Below are positions 34,398-43,217 of a stretch of DNA of 64,000 bases, piece after piece; position 1 is the stretch's first letter; every line of letters begins with the position of its first letter. Both the position numbers and the translations under genes were made by a program. This stretch comes from Salipaludibacillus aurantiacus (lineage in GTDB: Bacteria > Bacillota > Bacilli > Bacillales > Salisediminibacteriaceae): the NCBI RefSeq assembly GCF_900111295.1, contig NZ_FOGT01000004.1:248001-312000 (forward strand), given 5' to 3'. The notes under the pieces are model-generated. The model saw nothing but the letters and a program-made list of their open reading frames with translations, was not told the DNA's origin and searched no databases.

Positions 34398-35531
34398 TTA
34401 AATTAACTCGCCATTTACATCTACTTTTGCTGACCGCTTTTTAAAGTCAGCCCCTTTATAGTAGGCATCTTTTACAAGGAGGTTAGGACCGAGGCACTCA
34501 GCTGCAGGACAGTGGCAGTCAACTGTTTTAGCAAGGTCTGTCTGCTGCCATTTTTCAAACGCGTCTGTCAGGGACTGGTCGTGTAAAGTTCCGAGAGAGC
34601 CGGCATCGGTGAAGTCAGTTACATGAATACTTCCATCAAAAATATTGACGTTTAACCTTGACCTGCCGTCAGGGTCATTTCTCACGGAGACATTTTCAGT
34701 GCTGTAAAGACAGGAAAGCAATTCCACATCTTTTTGGTTATCATTGCAAGGATAAAAGGGCAGCGTTCCAAACAGCATCCACATGTCTTTATTTCGGTAG
34801 TCCAGCAGCCTGTGAATCCCTTCCCTGATTTCATCTAAACTCGCAACAGACAGGTTTGAAGCAAAATTACTTGGATACATCGGGTGCACTTCGTGGCGTT
34901 GGCAACCCATTTCCACAATTTGGTCATGAATCTTTTCCAGATGGGGCAAGGTTCGTTTGTTGAGCATTGTTTCTGCTGAAATGATGACACCTTCCCTTGA
35001 GAGAATTTTGCTGTTTTCTATCATAGTATTAAAATAAGCCTGGCGCTGTTTTTCGTTCGGTTTTCTGTCCATAACAGCAAAGCCTATTTCTGTAAAATCA
35101 TTTATATTGCCGTAATTGTGGGAGATGTGTAAAACATCGAGATAAGGCACAATCAGCTTATACCGTTCCAGCGGCATAGTGAGATTAGAGTTTATCTGAG
35201 TCCTGGCCCCACGTTCATGAGCGTATTTCAGGAGAGGGACGACATACTCTTTTACTGACTTCATAGACAGCATCGGCTCTCCGCCTGTAATGCTTAACGC
35301 TCTCAGCCGGGGTATTTCATCAAGTTTATCAATAAACAACTGGAGAGGAAGAGGGTCAGGGTCTTTTGTCTGTAAGGAATACCCGACTGCACAGTGTTCA
35401 CAGCGCATATTACATAAATTAGTTGTCGTAAATTCAATATTTGTTAACTGGGGTTTCCCATATTCTTTTATATCAAGATAAGCCTCCCATGGGTCATATG
35501 AAGGCCTAATTTTTTCTTTTGAAAGATTCAT
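34398..35531 (-). CDS. yfkA: Radical SAM/CxCxxxxC-type protein YfkA
   Basis: A 377-residue radical SAM enzyme. The cluster motif CNMRCEHC gives CX3CX2C at Cys40, Cys44 and Cys47, followed by the SAM-binding TGGEPML. The C-terminal part resembles the YfkB half, with cysteines (VDCHCPAAECLGPN) that may hold an auxiliary cluster. B. subtilis yfkA/yfkB are now seen as one gene. The substrate is unknown. AAAAGGAG lies 11 bases before ATG 35531; the longer frame from GTG 35543 would overlap that ribosome site. Confidence 0.85.
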   Translation of the reverse strand: MNLSKEKIRPSYDPWEAYLDIKEYGKPQLTNIEFTTTNLCNMRCEHCAVGYSLQTKDPDPLPLQLFIDKLDEIPRLRALSITGGEPMLSMKSVKEYVVPLLKYAHERGARTQINSNLTMPLERYKLIVPYLDVLHISHNYGNINDFTEIGFAVMDRKPNEKQRQAYFNTMIENSKILSREGVIISAETMLNKRTLPHLEKIHDQIVEMGCQRHEVHPMYPSNFASNLSVASLDEIREGIHRLLDYRNKDMWMLFGTLPFYPCNDNQKDVELLSCLYSTENVSVRNDPDGRSRLNVNIFDGSIHVTDFTDAGSLGTLHDQSLTDAFEKWQQTDLAKTVDCHCPAAECLGPNLLVKDAYYKGADFKKRSAKVDVNGELI

Positions 35532-35725
35532 TGTGTTAAACACTCCTTTTAGCGGTTCCGCAAAAAAACCAGCCGGTTAATAATATTACATGACTTCATG
35601 GAAAATAGGAACAGGTGAAACAAAAAACGGACCGGGACTGGCGATTGACCTTGATGTTGAATCTGTTACAATATGTTCTGGACATTATATTAAATTATAA
35701 AAGAACTAGAGAGAGGAGTACCGAC

Positions 35726-35911
35726 ATGGCAGATGTGGAACCTGGCAAACAGACGAAATTAGATGCCCTTCATCAACGGATGGAAAATCTCGTGGAGATA
35801 TTAGATTCACTAGATCCTGAAAAAACAGGAATTGAAGACATCGACCGGATTATAGCAATGCTTGATGACCTTGAAAAACAATGTCAGCAATACAGGCAGC
35901 AAGGCGAATAA
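35726..35911 (+). CDS. SE1561 family small protein
   Basis: A 61-residue acidic helical protein, MADVEPGKQTKLDALHQRM..., matching the SE1561 family found in Bacillus and Staphylococcus. The function is unknown. ATG at 35726 follows GAGAGGAG. A frame extending back to 35615 lacks a ribosome site. It is divergent from yfkA and ends at a strong hairpin. Confidence 0.75.
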   Translation: MADVEPGKQTKLDALHQRMENLVEILDSLDPEKTGIEDIDRIIAMLDDLEKQCQQYRQQGE

Positions 35912-35916
35912 TATAC

Positions 35917-35947
35917 AAAAAATGGGGGGGGTGTCCCCCATTTTTTT
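35917..35947 (+). terminator. Terminator after the SE1561 gene
   Basis: AAAAAATGGGGG pairs with CCCCCATTTTTT, followed by T. It is a G-rich hairpin similar to the others in the window. Confidence 0.88.
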
Positions 35948-36134
35948 ACATTTCACTAAAATACATAATTTTTTATATTTTTATTTTGGGGCTCGAAATA
36001 TATGCAGGACAGGGGTTTTTATATTTTAAGATAGTTAAAAAAATTCAGAAACATTATAAATGCTTAATTATAGAGTAATAAACTGTTATAATCCAATAGG
36101 ATAATATTTTCAAAATATGAAAGGGGTAGAAAAA

Positions 36135-37040
36135 ATGAGAGCTATTTCTAAGGTGTTTATCTTCGGAGCTCTTTCACTTGCTCTGGCAGCTTGTGGCGGA
36201 AATGAAGATAACGGAAATAATAATTTAAATGGGAACAACACTAATAATGAAAACAATAACGTGGAAGAAAACAACAACAATGAGGTTAATAACAACGAAG
36301 AAGATAACAATATGAATGCTGAAAACAATAATGACGAAAGTATTGAAGACAATGCTTCTGTTGAGGAAGACGGAGATGCTGAAACCGCCGAACTTCCTGT
36401 TACTGTCGACCAGGATGCTGATGAAAATGAGCTTGTTTTTGAAATGGATGGAGAAGAGTACAGCCGCACAGCGGAAGTGTATGAAACAGATTTCGGTAAA
36501 GAAGTTAAGATTTTAGAGGGAATGGAAGCAGACTACGAAGAGCTTGGCAATCAGATTAAAGCTGATTTCACAGTCGAAGATGAAAGCCACGAGATGTACG
36601 GGCTGACTTTCACGGTGCATGAAGCATTCAGCTACAATGGAGATGAGATCATGGTACAGGACGTTGATGTGGACCGTACGATGACGCTCGAATCTTCAGT
36701 TATAGAAAATGCAGGCCATGTGGAAAACTTTAACGCCTATAAAGTTGAAGATGATGAGGCAACTCCTTTTCATTTCTATTTTGAAGTTGAAGGTGATGCC
36801 AGCCAGCCAGGACAATGGTCGGAAGCTGTCAGAGGGAATGATTACAAACAGTATAATTTCTACGAAGTGGTAGAAGAAGGACGTTATATTGTCACTATTC
36901 AATTCCCGTCAGAGGTAGACGAAGAATTTGAAGCGACCGCCATAGCAATGGCTCTTTCTTACGGACCGGAAGGAACAACTGCTGATTTGTCTGAGGAAGA
37001 AGTTGAAGAAGAAGAGGCAGAAGGCGAAGGCAACGAATAA
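36135..37040 (+). CDS. Asn/Glu-rich lipoprotein of unknown function
   Basis: 301 residues. A signal peptide ends in lipobox LAAC at Cys18. Then comes a low-complexity Asn/Glu linker (residues 20-80) rich in NN/EN pairs, a folded acidic domain (85-290) and a poly-Glu tail. ATG at 36135 follows AAAGGGG; 36117 is an earlier in-frame ATG that would spoil the signal peptide. The C-terminal domain was not recognised, though the pattern GRYIVTIQFPSEVDEEF resembles small stress/lipid-binding lipoproteins. Surface exposure is certain only as far as the lipobox. Confidence 0.7.
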   Translation: MRAISKVFIFGALSLALAACGGNEDNGNNNLNGNNTNNENNNVEENNNNEVNNNEEDNNMNAENNNDESIEDNASVEEDGDAETAELPVTVDQDADENELVFEMDGEEYSRTAEVYETDFGKEVKILEGMEADYEELGNQIKADFTVEDESHEMYGLTFTVHEAFSYNGDEIMVQDVDVDRTMTLESSVIENAGHVENFNAYKVEDDEATPFHFYFEVEGDASQPGQWSEAVRGNDYKQYNFYEVVEEGRYIVTIQFPSEVDEEFEATAIAMALSYGPEGTTADLSEEEVEEEEAEGEGNE

Positions 37041-37053
37041 TATATTAAACTGT

Positions 37054-37084
37054 AAGAGTGTTTCCGCCGCGGAAACACTCTTTT
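37054..37084 (+). terminator. Terminator after the Asn/Glu lipoprotein gene
   Basis: A perfect 12-bp stem AAGAGTGTTTCC/GGAAACACTCTT, with T tail. Confidence 0.9.
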
Positions 37085-37096
37085 AAAATGAATCTA

Positions 37097-37135
37097 ACTG
37101 GGGGGTCAGACCCCATATCTGGGGGACGGCCCCCT
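37097..37135. repeat. Pair of G-rich hairpins (GGGGTCAGACCCC family)
   Basis: CTGGGGGGTCAGACCCCA at 37098-37115 and GGGGGACGGCCCCC at 37121-37134 stand side by side. The first is the same element as at 15710, 18967 and 41795. Confidence 0.7.
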
Positions 37136-37139
37136 ATAT

Positions 37140-37498
37140 CTTTTTTCAGATTTGGATATTTTTAATTTAATTTCTGAGAATCGCTTACCGGCGGACGCTT
37201 GCCTAAGGGTTTGCCCTCAACTAATATAACCGTCGCCAGAATGGATTTTCGGCCTGCGTTTCATCATTCTGGTGTCGCCGCCTTGTGCTCTTATCAGAGT
37301 GAGTTATCTTTATCCTGCATTGCACTGTCAGGTCATTGTGCTTTAACAGAGCCTAATATTTACTTGCCAGATTGAAGCGTCGGGCAGCCGCCCAGTTTTT
37401 GTAAACGTCCTTAATCTTGAAATTTATATAATTAAATCAGATAATATTAAGTGTGTATAAATGTTGTTGGCTGAAGGTAAGAGGAGGAAATAAAACTT
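37140..37498. other. Gene-free 360-bp stretch, possible decayed repeat
   Basis: No credible ORF. It holds CCAGAATG/CATTCTGG around 37239-37272 (able to form a hairpin) and the block CGGCGGACGCTTGCC at 37191-37205, which recalls the intergenic repeats common in Bacillus genomes. The right end supplies the GAGGAGG ribosome site of the next gene. Confidence 0.4.
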
Positions 37499-38140
37499 AT
37501 GGTTACAGTGTATTTTATCCGGCACGGTCAGTCGGAAGCTAATCTTCAAGGGATCATTCAGGGGCATGCAGAGTTTCCGCTGTCTGAATTAGGAGAAAAA
37601 CAAGCCTCTCTTGCAGGAGAATGGATGTCCAGCGTCCATCTGGATGCTATTTATACAAGTGATTTGCAAAGAGCACGGGTGACAGCGGAGGCGATTGCTA
37701 AGCATCATCCGTTAACTCCCCAGCCGTGGGAAATGATCAGGGAAGTAGGCCTGGGCCCGCTTGAGGGGAAAACCCGAAAGCAGATGTATGAAGAATTTCC
37801 TGAATTAAAGGCAGATGCCCTTCTTACTTCCGGGATTAAAGGGACAGAGACTGTCGATAAGATTACCCTTCGGTGCGGTTATGTGATAGAACAGCTTAAC
37901 GCTGCCTATGAAAATAAAACGGTGGCTGTCGTGTCTCATGGAGGATTTATCAGTATTATGCTTATGTACCTTATTGCAGGGGAAAACTGGCATTCGCTTC
38001 AAAGGCCATTTGTGATAGGAAATACGGGAATCACTAAAGCAGTGCTTGATAACGATGGCCCGCCTCAGCTTCATTTTACTAACCGGACAGATCATCTCGA
38101 AAAAGAAGGGAATTCTAAATCATCAACGGTTCTCTATTAA
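37499..38140 (+). CDS. Histidine phosphatase family protein
   Basis: A 213-residue phosphoglycerate-mutase-like phosphatase. The catalytic motif RHGQSEAN begins at Arg8. The substrate-loop Arg is in TSDLQRARVTAEAIA, and the second catalytic His is in VVSHGGFI. Such proteins dephosphorylate small metabolites (cobalamin intermediates, sugar phosphates); the substrate is unknown. ATG at 37499 follows GAGGAGG. Confidence 0.88.
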   Translation: MVTVYFIRHGQSEANLQGIIQGHAEFPLSELGEKQASLAGEWMSSVHLDAIYTSDLQRARVTAEAIAKHHPLTPQPWEMIREVGLGPLEGKTRKQMYEEFPELKADALLTSGIKGTETVDKITLRCGYVIEQLNAAYENKTVAVVSHGGFISIMLMYLIAGENWHSLQRPFVIGNTGITKAVLDNDGPPQLHFTNRTDHLEKEGNSKSSTVLY

Positions 38141-38155
38141 ACAGTGTTAGCCAGT

Positions 38156-38185
38156 AAGCTCTGCCTGAGATGCAGGGCTTTTTAT
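38156..38185 (+). terminator. Terminator after the histidine phosphatase gene
   Basis: AAGCTCTGC pairs with GCAGGGCTT, followed by TTTATTTTT. Confidence 0.8.
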
Positions 38186-38326
38186 TTTTGAAAAAAAGGA
38201 GCGGTCTATAATAGAAACTGACTATGATGCAAATGAAAATACCAGAATTTTTACCCGGACACTCAAATGTAAAGGCTTTCGTAGTATAATAGAGAAGATT
38301 CAAAAAATTGAAGGAGTGTCAACCGA

Positions 38327-39865
38327 ATGGAAAATCTTCGCAAAAGTATGTATGAATTAATCGTGGAAACATCGACCAACTTGCCTCATGACGTCAGAAG
38401 GGCTATTCAGAAAGCTAAAGAAAAAGAGAATGAGGGGACTCGGGCAGCACTCTCGCTTGCTACTATAACGGATAATATTGAAATGGCAGATACAAACGTC
38501 TCTCCAATCTGCCAGGATACAGGGATGCTTACATTTGAAGTGAAAGTTCCAGTCAATGTAAATCAGGTTGAAATGAAAAAAGACATCTATGAAGCAGTCA
38601 GACTGGCAACAAAAGACGGCAAGCTGCGGCCAAACTCTGTTGATTCTCTTACAGGTGAAAACAGTGGAGACAACATTGGGCCTGGAACACCAATTATTCA
38701 CTTTGAACAATGGGAAAAAGACTACATAGATATCCGTCTGATTATGAAAGGCGGAGGGTGTGAAAATAAAAATATTCAATACAGCCTGCCGGCAGAAATT
38801 GAAGGGCTGGGCCGCGCCGGACGGGACTTGGACGGCATAAGAAAATGTATTCTTCACTCTGTTTACCAGGCTCAGGGCCAGGGATGCAGCGCAGGGTTTT
38901 TAGGAGTAGGCATTGGCGGCGACCGCATTTCCAGTTATCAGCTTGCAAAAGAGCAGCTTTTCAGAGACGTGGATGATCTTAATGGAAATGAAAGACTTGC
39001 CGAACTGGAAGAGTATATTATGGAAAAAGCTAATACATTGGGGATTGGAACCATGGGTTTCGGCGGAGAAGCAACTCTTCTCGGCTGTAAAATCGGCTCT
39101 TCTAATCGTCTTCCAGCCAGTTTTTTCGTCTCTGTCGCTTATAACTGCTGGGCGTTCAGGCGTCTTGGCGTACACCTGAATGCTGAAACAGGAGCGATCC
39201 AGTCCTGGCTTTACAAAGATGGTGAAAAAGTGACTTTCCAGCCTGAGGAAGCGCCTGAGTCTCAGGAGGATAAGAATGAAGCGAAAGAAGTTGTATTGGA
39301 AGCTCCTGTCACTGAAGAGCAAATAAGGGAATTAAAAGTGGGCGATGTCGTCATTATAAATGGAATGCTTCATACCGGCAGAGACGCCATCCACCACCAT
39401 TTAATGGAAAATGAGGCGCCGATAGATTTGGACGGCCAAATTATTTACCACTGCGGACCTGTCATGCTGAAAGACGAAGCTGGAAACTGGTCTGTAAAAG
39501 CTGCCGGGCCTACGACAAGTATTCGAGAAGAGCCTTACCAGGGAGACATTATGAAAAAATTCGGGATAAGAGCAGTAATCGGTAAAGGCGGTATGGGACC
39601 AAAAACTCTTCAAGCGCTTGAGGAGCACGGAGGTGTTTACTTAAACGCCATAGGCGGAGCAGCCCAGTATTATGCTGACTGTATAAAAAGCGTTGAAGGA
39701 GTCGACCTCATGGAATTTGGCATCCCTGAAGCGATGTGGCACTTAAAGGTGGAAGGTTTTGCAGCGATCGTGACCATGGATGCCCATGGAAACAGCCTTC
39801 ATAAAGATGTAGATAAAACGTCACTTGAGCGGCTTTCCCAATATAAAGAAAAAGTATTTGTTTAA
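38327..39865 (+). CDS. fumA: Fumarate hydratase class I
   Basis: A 512-residue [4Fe-4S] hydratase interconverting fumarate and malate in the TCA cycle. The alpha-type half carries SPICQDTG (Cys62), GGGCENKN, GQGCSAGFLGVGIGGDR (Cys187) and GFGGEATLLGCKIG (Cys254). The C-terminal beta-type half carries VVIINGMLHTGRDA and IGKGGMGPKTLQALEEHG. Some of these cysteines bind the cluster. The class I enzyme is oxygen-sensitive and is an alternative to the usual FumC of Bacillus. ATG at 38327 follows GAAGGAGTG. It is monocistronic. Confidence 0.93.
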   Translation: MENLRKSMYELIVETSTNLPHDVRRAIQKAKEKENEGTRAALSLATITDNIEMADTNVSPICQDTGMLTFEVKVPVNVNQVEMKKDIYEAVRLATKDGKLRPNSVDSLTGENSGDNIGPGTPIIHFEQWEKDYIDIRLIMKGGGCENKNIQYSLPAEIEGLGRAGRDLDGIRKCILHSVYQAQGQGCSAGFLGVGIGGDRISSYQLAKEQLFRDVDDLNGNERLAELEEYIMEKANTLGIGTMGFGGEATLLGCKIGSSNRLPASFFVSVAYNCWAFRRLGVHLNAETGAIQSWLYKDGEKVTFQPEEAPESQEDKNEAKEVVLEAPVTEEQIRELKVGDVVIINGMLHTGRDAIHHHLMENEAPIDLDGQIIYHCGPVMLKDEAGNWSVKAAGPTTSIREEPYQGDIMKKFGIRAVIGKGGMGPKTLQALEEHGGVYLNAIGGAAQYYADCIKSVEGVDLMEFGIPEAMWHLKVEGFAAIVTMDAHGNSLHKDVDKTSLERLSQYKEKVFV

Positions 39866-39873
39866 TACTCACA

Positions 39874-39906
39874 CAAGGATTCGCTGAGACAGGCGGGTCC
39901 TTTTAT
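39874..39906 (+). terminator. Probable terminator after fumA
   Basis: AAGGATTCGC can pair imperfectly with GGCGGGTCCTT, followed by TTATTTAT. Confidence 0.5.
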
Positions 39907-40027
39907 TTATTAATGCAAGTTTTCCACCAGTTATATTTAGTAAAAAATGTATTTTTAACCTTGTTTTGCCTCTTAATCTCAGGTAATCTTTTAACAAGAG
40001 GTAAACAGGGGAGGGGATGAACAAGCA

Positions 40028-40756
40028 ATGAAGAAGATCATGCTTTATGCCATTCCAGCAGTGTTGCTTATTGTCACAGCGCTGATTTACAGTATTGTGG
40101 AGTTTCCTCAATTGGCAAGTTCCGAGGATAAGGAAGCAGCTGAAAATGCCGAAATGGAAAGTGATAGAGCGACAGAGGAAAATAAAAAGGATAATGATAA
40201 TAATTCAGGGGATCAGGAGAGTTCGAACGGGACAAGCTCTGAAAACAATGAGGGGAGCGGGGCTGAACGTATATTCTTTATGTCCGATACGTATTTTTAT
40301 ATTGATCGGAGTGAACATGAGGATGCGATTAACTACAAGGAAGGAAAAAAAGAAGAAGCAAAGGAAATAATCGGTGAGCTTCATGAAATAATGAACAACC
40401 TTGTTGGATTCGGGAAAGTTGAAGTAATTAACTTTCACAGCTTAAGAAATGATAAGTATTTTGACACTGATGCTTTTCATGACCGGTTATCTGCTCTTCA
40501 GGAAGATTTACTCGCAGAGTCGAGAGCTTTATATGATATAAGAAATTTACAAAACTTTTATATGATGGGCTCCAGCTATGAAACAGAGGACAGGATGGCC
40601 CTCCGGTATGCACACCGAATTATTCATGACCTTGATATTTATGTTAATGGTGACGGGGAAAAAGACGAGCGGCGTATCTGGGGAGTCACTGAAGCTTATG
40701 GAAATGATAGCGATATCGATAAAATGTATGATTACATTAGAAATTATGGAGAGTAA
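40028..40756 (+). CDS. Membrane-anchored hypothetical protein
   Basis: 242 residues. One N-terminal hydrophobic anchor (IMLYAIPAVLLIVTALIYSI), then an acidic Asn/Ser/Glu linker to about residue 80, and a soluble helical domain (85-242) on the outside. No known motif was recognised. The ribosome site GGGAGGGG is about 13 bases upstream of the ATG, farther than usual. It is monocistronic. Confidence 0.6.
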   Translation: MKKIMLYAIPAVLLIVTALIYSIVEFPQLASSEDKEAAENAEMESDRATEENKKDNDNNSGDQESSNGTSSENNEGSGAERIFFMSDTYFYIDRSEHEDAINYKEGKKEEAKEIIGELHEIMNNLVGFGKVEVINFHSLRNDKYFDTDAFHDRLSALQEDLLAESRALYDIRNLQNFYMMGSSYETEDRMALRYAHRIIHDLDIYVNGDGEKDERRIWGVTEAYGNDSDIDKMYDYIRNYGE

Positions 40757-40803
40757 ACAGGTTTAACCATGCGTTTTTAATAACCAAACTGCCAGCATGA
40801 AAA

Positions 40804-40842
40804 GAGGGGTTCAAAAGTTTAACTTTTGAAGCCCTTTTTTTG
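40804..40842 (+). terminator. Terminator after the anchored hypothetical gene
   Basis: A long stem, AGGGGTTCAAAAGTT with AACTTTTGAAGCCC(T), then seven T. It shares its inner CAAAAGTT...AACTTTTG with the ars terminator at 9391. Confidence 0.88.
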
Positions 40843-40996
40843 TGCTTCCATTGCCAGTTCTTATTAAGAGTCCTCTTAAAAGAAAAAGATAAATATAGTT
40901 ATGAATAAATGTTTTCCGCTCTCGCTGATTTGTATGTATGAAAAAGTTATTTGTACAAAAAATAACTTTAAGTAAAAGAAAGCGAGGGCATCGTTC

Positions 40997-41791
40997 ATGA
41001 AACAAGTGACTTTAACATTATTATTAGTGATTTGTGTAAGTTTATTTCCTCAAGATACAGCGAGTGCTGAAGCGTTAAGCAATAAAGAGCATAACTGGAG
41101 CTTTAACCCTGCACAAAATAACCAGCCGGCAACAACTGAACCGCTTTATGAGGAGTTAATTGAGAAATACGGCGGTCTTTATATCGGGGATACAAGAGAA
41201 AAAGAGCTGTATTTAACGTTTGATAACGGGTACGAGAACGGATATACAGGTGAGATTTTAGATGTATTGAAAGAAAAAGAGGTTCCGGCAGCTTTTTTTA
41301 TTACAGGCCACTATTTAAAAGAAGAATCAGATCTCATTGACCGAATGGTGAATGAAGGGCATACGATTGGAAATCACTCTTACCATCATCCGAGTCTGCC
41401 GGCAGTTTCAGACGAGCGGCTGGAAAGGGAAATCCGGTCACTTGAAGAAGAATATGAAAAAGCGACAGGACGGACAGATATGATGTACCTTCGCCCGCCA
41501 AGAGGCACCTTTAGTGAGCGTACTCTAGCCAAAACAGCAGAAATGGGATATGTGAATGTATTTTGGTCACTCGCATACAAAGACTGGGAAACGGACAAAC
41601 AAAAAGGAGCAGACTACGCTTATGAAAAAATCATGAAACGGGTACACCCGGGAGCTGTGATGCTGCTTCACAGTGTTTCAAGCGATAATGCCAAAGCTTT
41701 ACCGAAAGTTATTGACGATTTAAAAGCTGAGGGATATACATTCAAAAGCCTGGATGAGTGGCGGCTGAAGCAGGAAGAATTCTTTCAATAA
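40997..41791 (+). CDS. pdaA: Polysaccharide deacetylase PdaA (muramic delta-lactam synthesis)
   Basis: A 264-residue exported NodB-type deacetylase. The signal peptide is MKQVTLTLLLVICVSLFPQDTASA. Catalytic motifs are YLTFDNGYENG (Asp), TIGNHSYHHP (zinc His pair) and LRPPRGTFSERTL. The FDNGYE form and the length match PdaA, which deacetylates muramic acid for spore-cortex delta-lactam. This points to a spore former. A sigma-G promoter could not be confirmed upstream. ATG at 40997 follows AAAGAAAGCGAGG. Confidence 0.88.
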   Translation: MKQVTLTLLLVICVSLFPQDTASAEALSNKEHNWSFNPAQNNQPATTEPLYEELIEKYGGLYIGDTREKELYLTFDNGYENGYTGEILDVLKEKEVPAAFFITGHYLKEESDLIDRMVNEGHTIGNHSYHHPSLPAVSDERLEREIRSLEEEYEKATGRTDMMYLRPPRGTFSERTLAKTAEMGYVNVFWSLAYKDWETDKQKGADYAYEKIMKRVHPGAVMLLHSVSSDNAKALPKVIDDLKAEGYTFKSLDEWRLKQEEFFQ

Positions 41792-41794
41792 ACT

Positions 41795-41831
41795 GGAAAG
41801 AGCTGGGGGGACAGACCCCCCAGCTCTTTCC
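41795..41831. terminator. Bidirectional G-rich terminator
   Basis: A perfect 16-bp inverted repeat (GGAAAGAGCTGGGGGG and its complement) around acaga. It lies between converging genes. It is the longest member of the GGGGTCTGACCCC-type family in the window. Confidence 0.9.
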
Positions 41832-41835
41832 AATT

Positions 41836-42201
41836 TTAATGGGCAAGGCTTAGTTCGCCTAACGCCTGAGCAATTGTTTCCAATGTTGAAACATCGGTTA
41901 CGTCAAAAGCGATGGCTTCTTTGCTTCGTACGACCATAATTCCAACGGCTTCGTTTGAAGAGTTTTTTAAAGGAAATTTTAATTCCCCGTTTGCTTCCCA
42001 TTCAAGATGGTCTTCCAGGTTAGATGCTGCCACAAGGCGCATTTCTTCCTGTCTTTCAAAGTAGTAAATTCCGACCCAGTCAATATAGGGCACATCCTCT
42101 TTTAATGATTCCGCAGTCGTTTGCAAAACCTCAGGAAGTTCTTTTCTCTTATATACTTTGGACATAATTTTCAAGGAAGCAATATCTGTAGCAATAGACA
42201 T
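41836..42201 (-). CDS. GAF-domain protein
   Basis: 121 residues, one GAF-like fold: the segments VPYIDWVGIYYFERQEEMRLVA and LKFPLKNSSNEAVGIMVVRS are typical of the small cytosolic GAF proteins. The catalytic cysteines of free-methionine sulfoxide reductase are absent. It probably binds a small ligand. ATG at 42201 follows GGAGAGA. It is monocistronic. Confidence 0.7.
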   Translation of the reverse strand: MSIATDIASLKIMSKVYKRKELPEVLQTTAESLKEDVPYIDWVGIYYFERQEEMRLVAASNLEDHLEWEANGELKFPLKNSSNEAVGIMVVRSKEAIAFDVTDVSTLETIAQALGELSLAH

Positions 42202-42329
42202 GTCAATCTCTCCTTACTGAATATCAAGTTCACTGCTATTTTAACAGACACAAAGCAGGGAGAGGCATTCCAAGTTAAGGAAACCTATGAAATATGATAT
42301 GATTTGAAGGGAAGAAAGGCGGTGTCCCA

Positions 42330-43202
42330 ATGGATAAGAAGATTAGGCCTAGTGGTCCATACAATTTTAGCCAGGCATTAAAAAGGCTGTCAATGGACCC
42401 TTTATTACACATAGATATGCAGAATGAAGAAATACGCATCCCCCTCTGGATAAAAGGTTATCCGGTGGTTGCTCATATGAAGCAGACTGGCACCTTTGAA
42501 GAGCCGTGTTTTCATATAAAGGCAGGAACCCACTCTTCAGTGACTGCTGACGAAATCGTTGACCAGCTGTCTCACCTTTTCCACTGGCATATTCCATTGG
42601 AGGAAATAGCCGATTTTTTCAGAGATAAAGAATTAAACAGGCTGTTTGACCAGTTTCGCGGAACACCTTTTGTCTGCGACTTTCAACTTTACGGCTGTTT
42701 AATGAAACTCATTATTCATCAGCAATTAAACATGGCATTTGCTTTTACACTTTCATCACGATTTGTAAAAACTTTCGGTTTTGATGAAGACGGCGTATGG
42801 TTTTATCCGACACCTGAAACTGTCAGCCGGCTTCATCCGGATCAACTGAAGGAATTACAGTTCAGCCAGCGAAAAGCCGAATATGTGATAGATACATCTA
42901 AACTTCTTGCAGAAGGGAACCTTAACTTGGAAGAAGTGGCTTTAATGCCGGATGAAGAGGTTATTAAATCGCTTGTAAAAATCCGCGGTATTGGCCCCTG
43001 GACAGCAGAAAATTTCCTTATGTTCGGATTAGGCAGGATGGATCTTTTTCCGGTCCAGGATATTGGCATTCAAAATGCCATGAAAAAGTATTACAATTGG
43101 GAAGCGAAACCCACACATGCGGTGATGCTTGAAAAGTCAAAGGAATGGAAACCATATAGAACATATGCGACACTTTACTTGTGGGAAAGTATTGAAACAT
43201 AA
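42330..43202 (+). CDS. alkA: DNA-3-methyladenine glycosylase, AlkA type
   Basis: A 290-residue base-excision repair enzyme of the HhH-GPD superfamily. The helix-hairpin-helix is VKIRGIGPWTAENFLMF (about 213-229), and the catalytic Asp lies in DLFPVQDIG. The tail WKPYRTYATLYLWESIE is the usual AlkA ending. The N-terminal half is the TATA-box-like domain. ATG at 42330 follows AAAGGCGGTG. The next gene starts 15 bases later, so they are probably cotranscribed. Confidence 0.92.
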   Translation: MDKKIRPSGPYNFSQALKRLSMDPLLHIDMQNEEIRIPLWIKGYPVVAHMKQTGTFEEPCFHIKAGTHSSVTADEIVDQLSHLFHWHIPLEEIADFFRDKELNRLFDQFRGTPFVCDFQLYGCLMKLIIHQQLNMAFAFTLSSRFVKTFGFDEDGVWFYPTPETVSRLHPDQLKELQFSQRKAEYVIDTSKLLAEGNLNLEEVALMPDEEVIKSLVKIRGIGPWTAENFLMFGLGRMDLFPVQDIGIQNAMKKYYNWEAKPTHAVMLEKSKEWKPYRTYATLYLWESIET

Positions 43203-43217
43203 ATTGAGGTGTAACGA

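Noticed and set aside
40888-40950. Sigma-G promoter for pdaA
   Set aside because: TGAATA-like and CAT-like elements occur but not at a convincing spacing.
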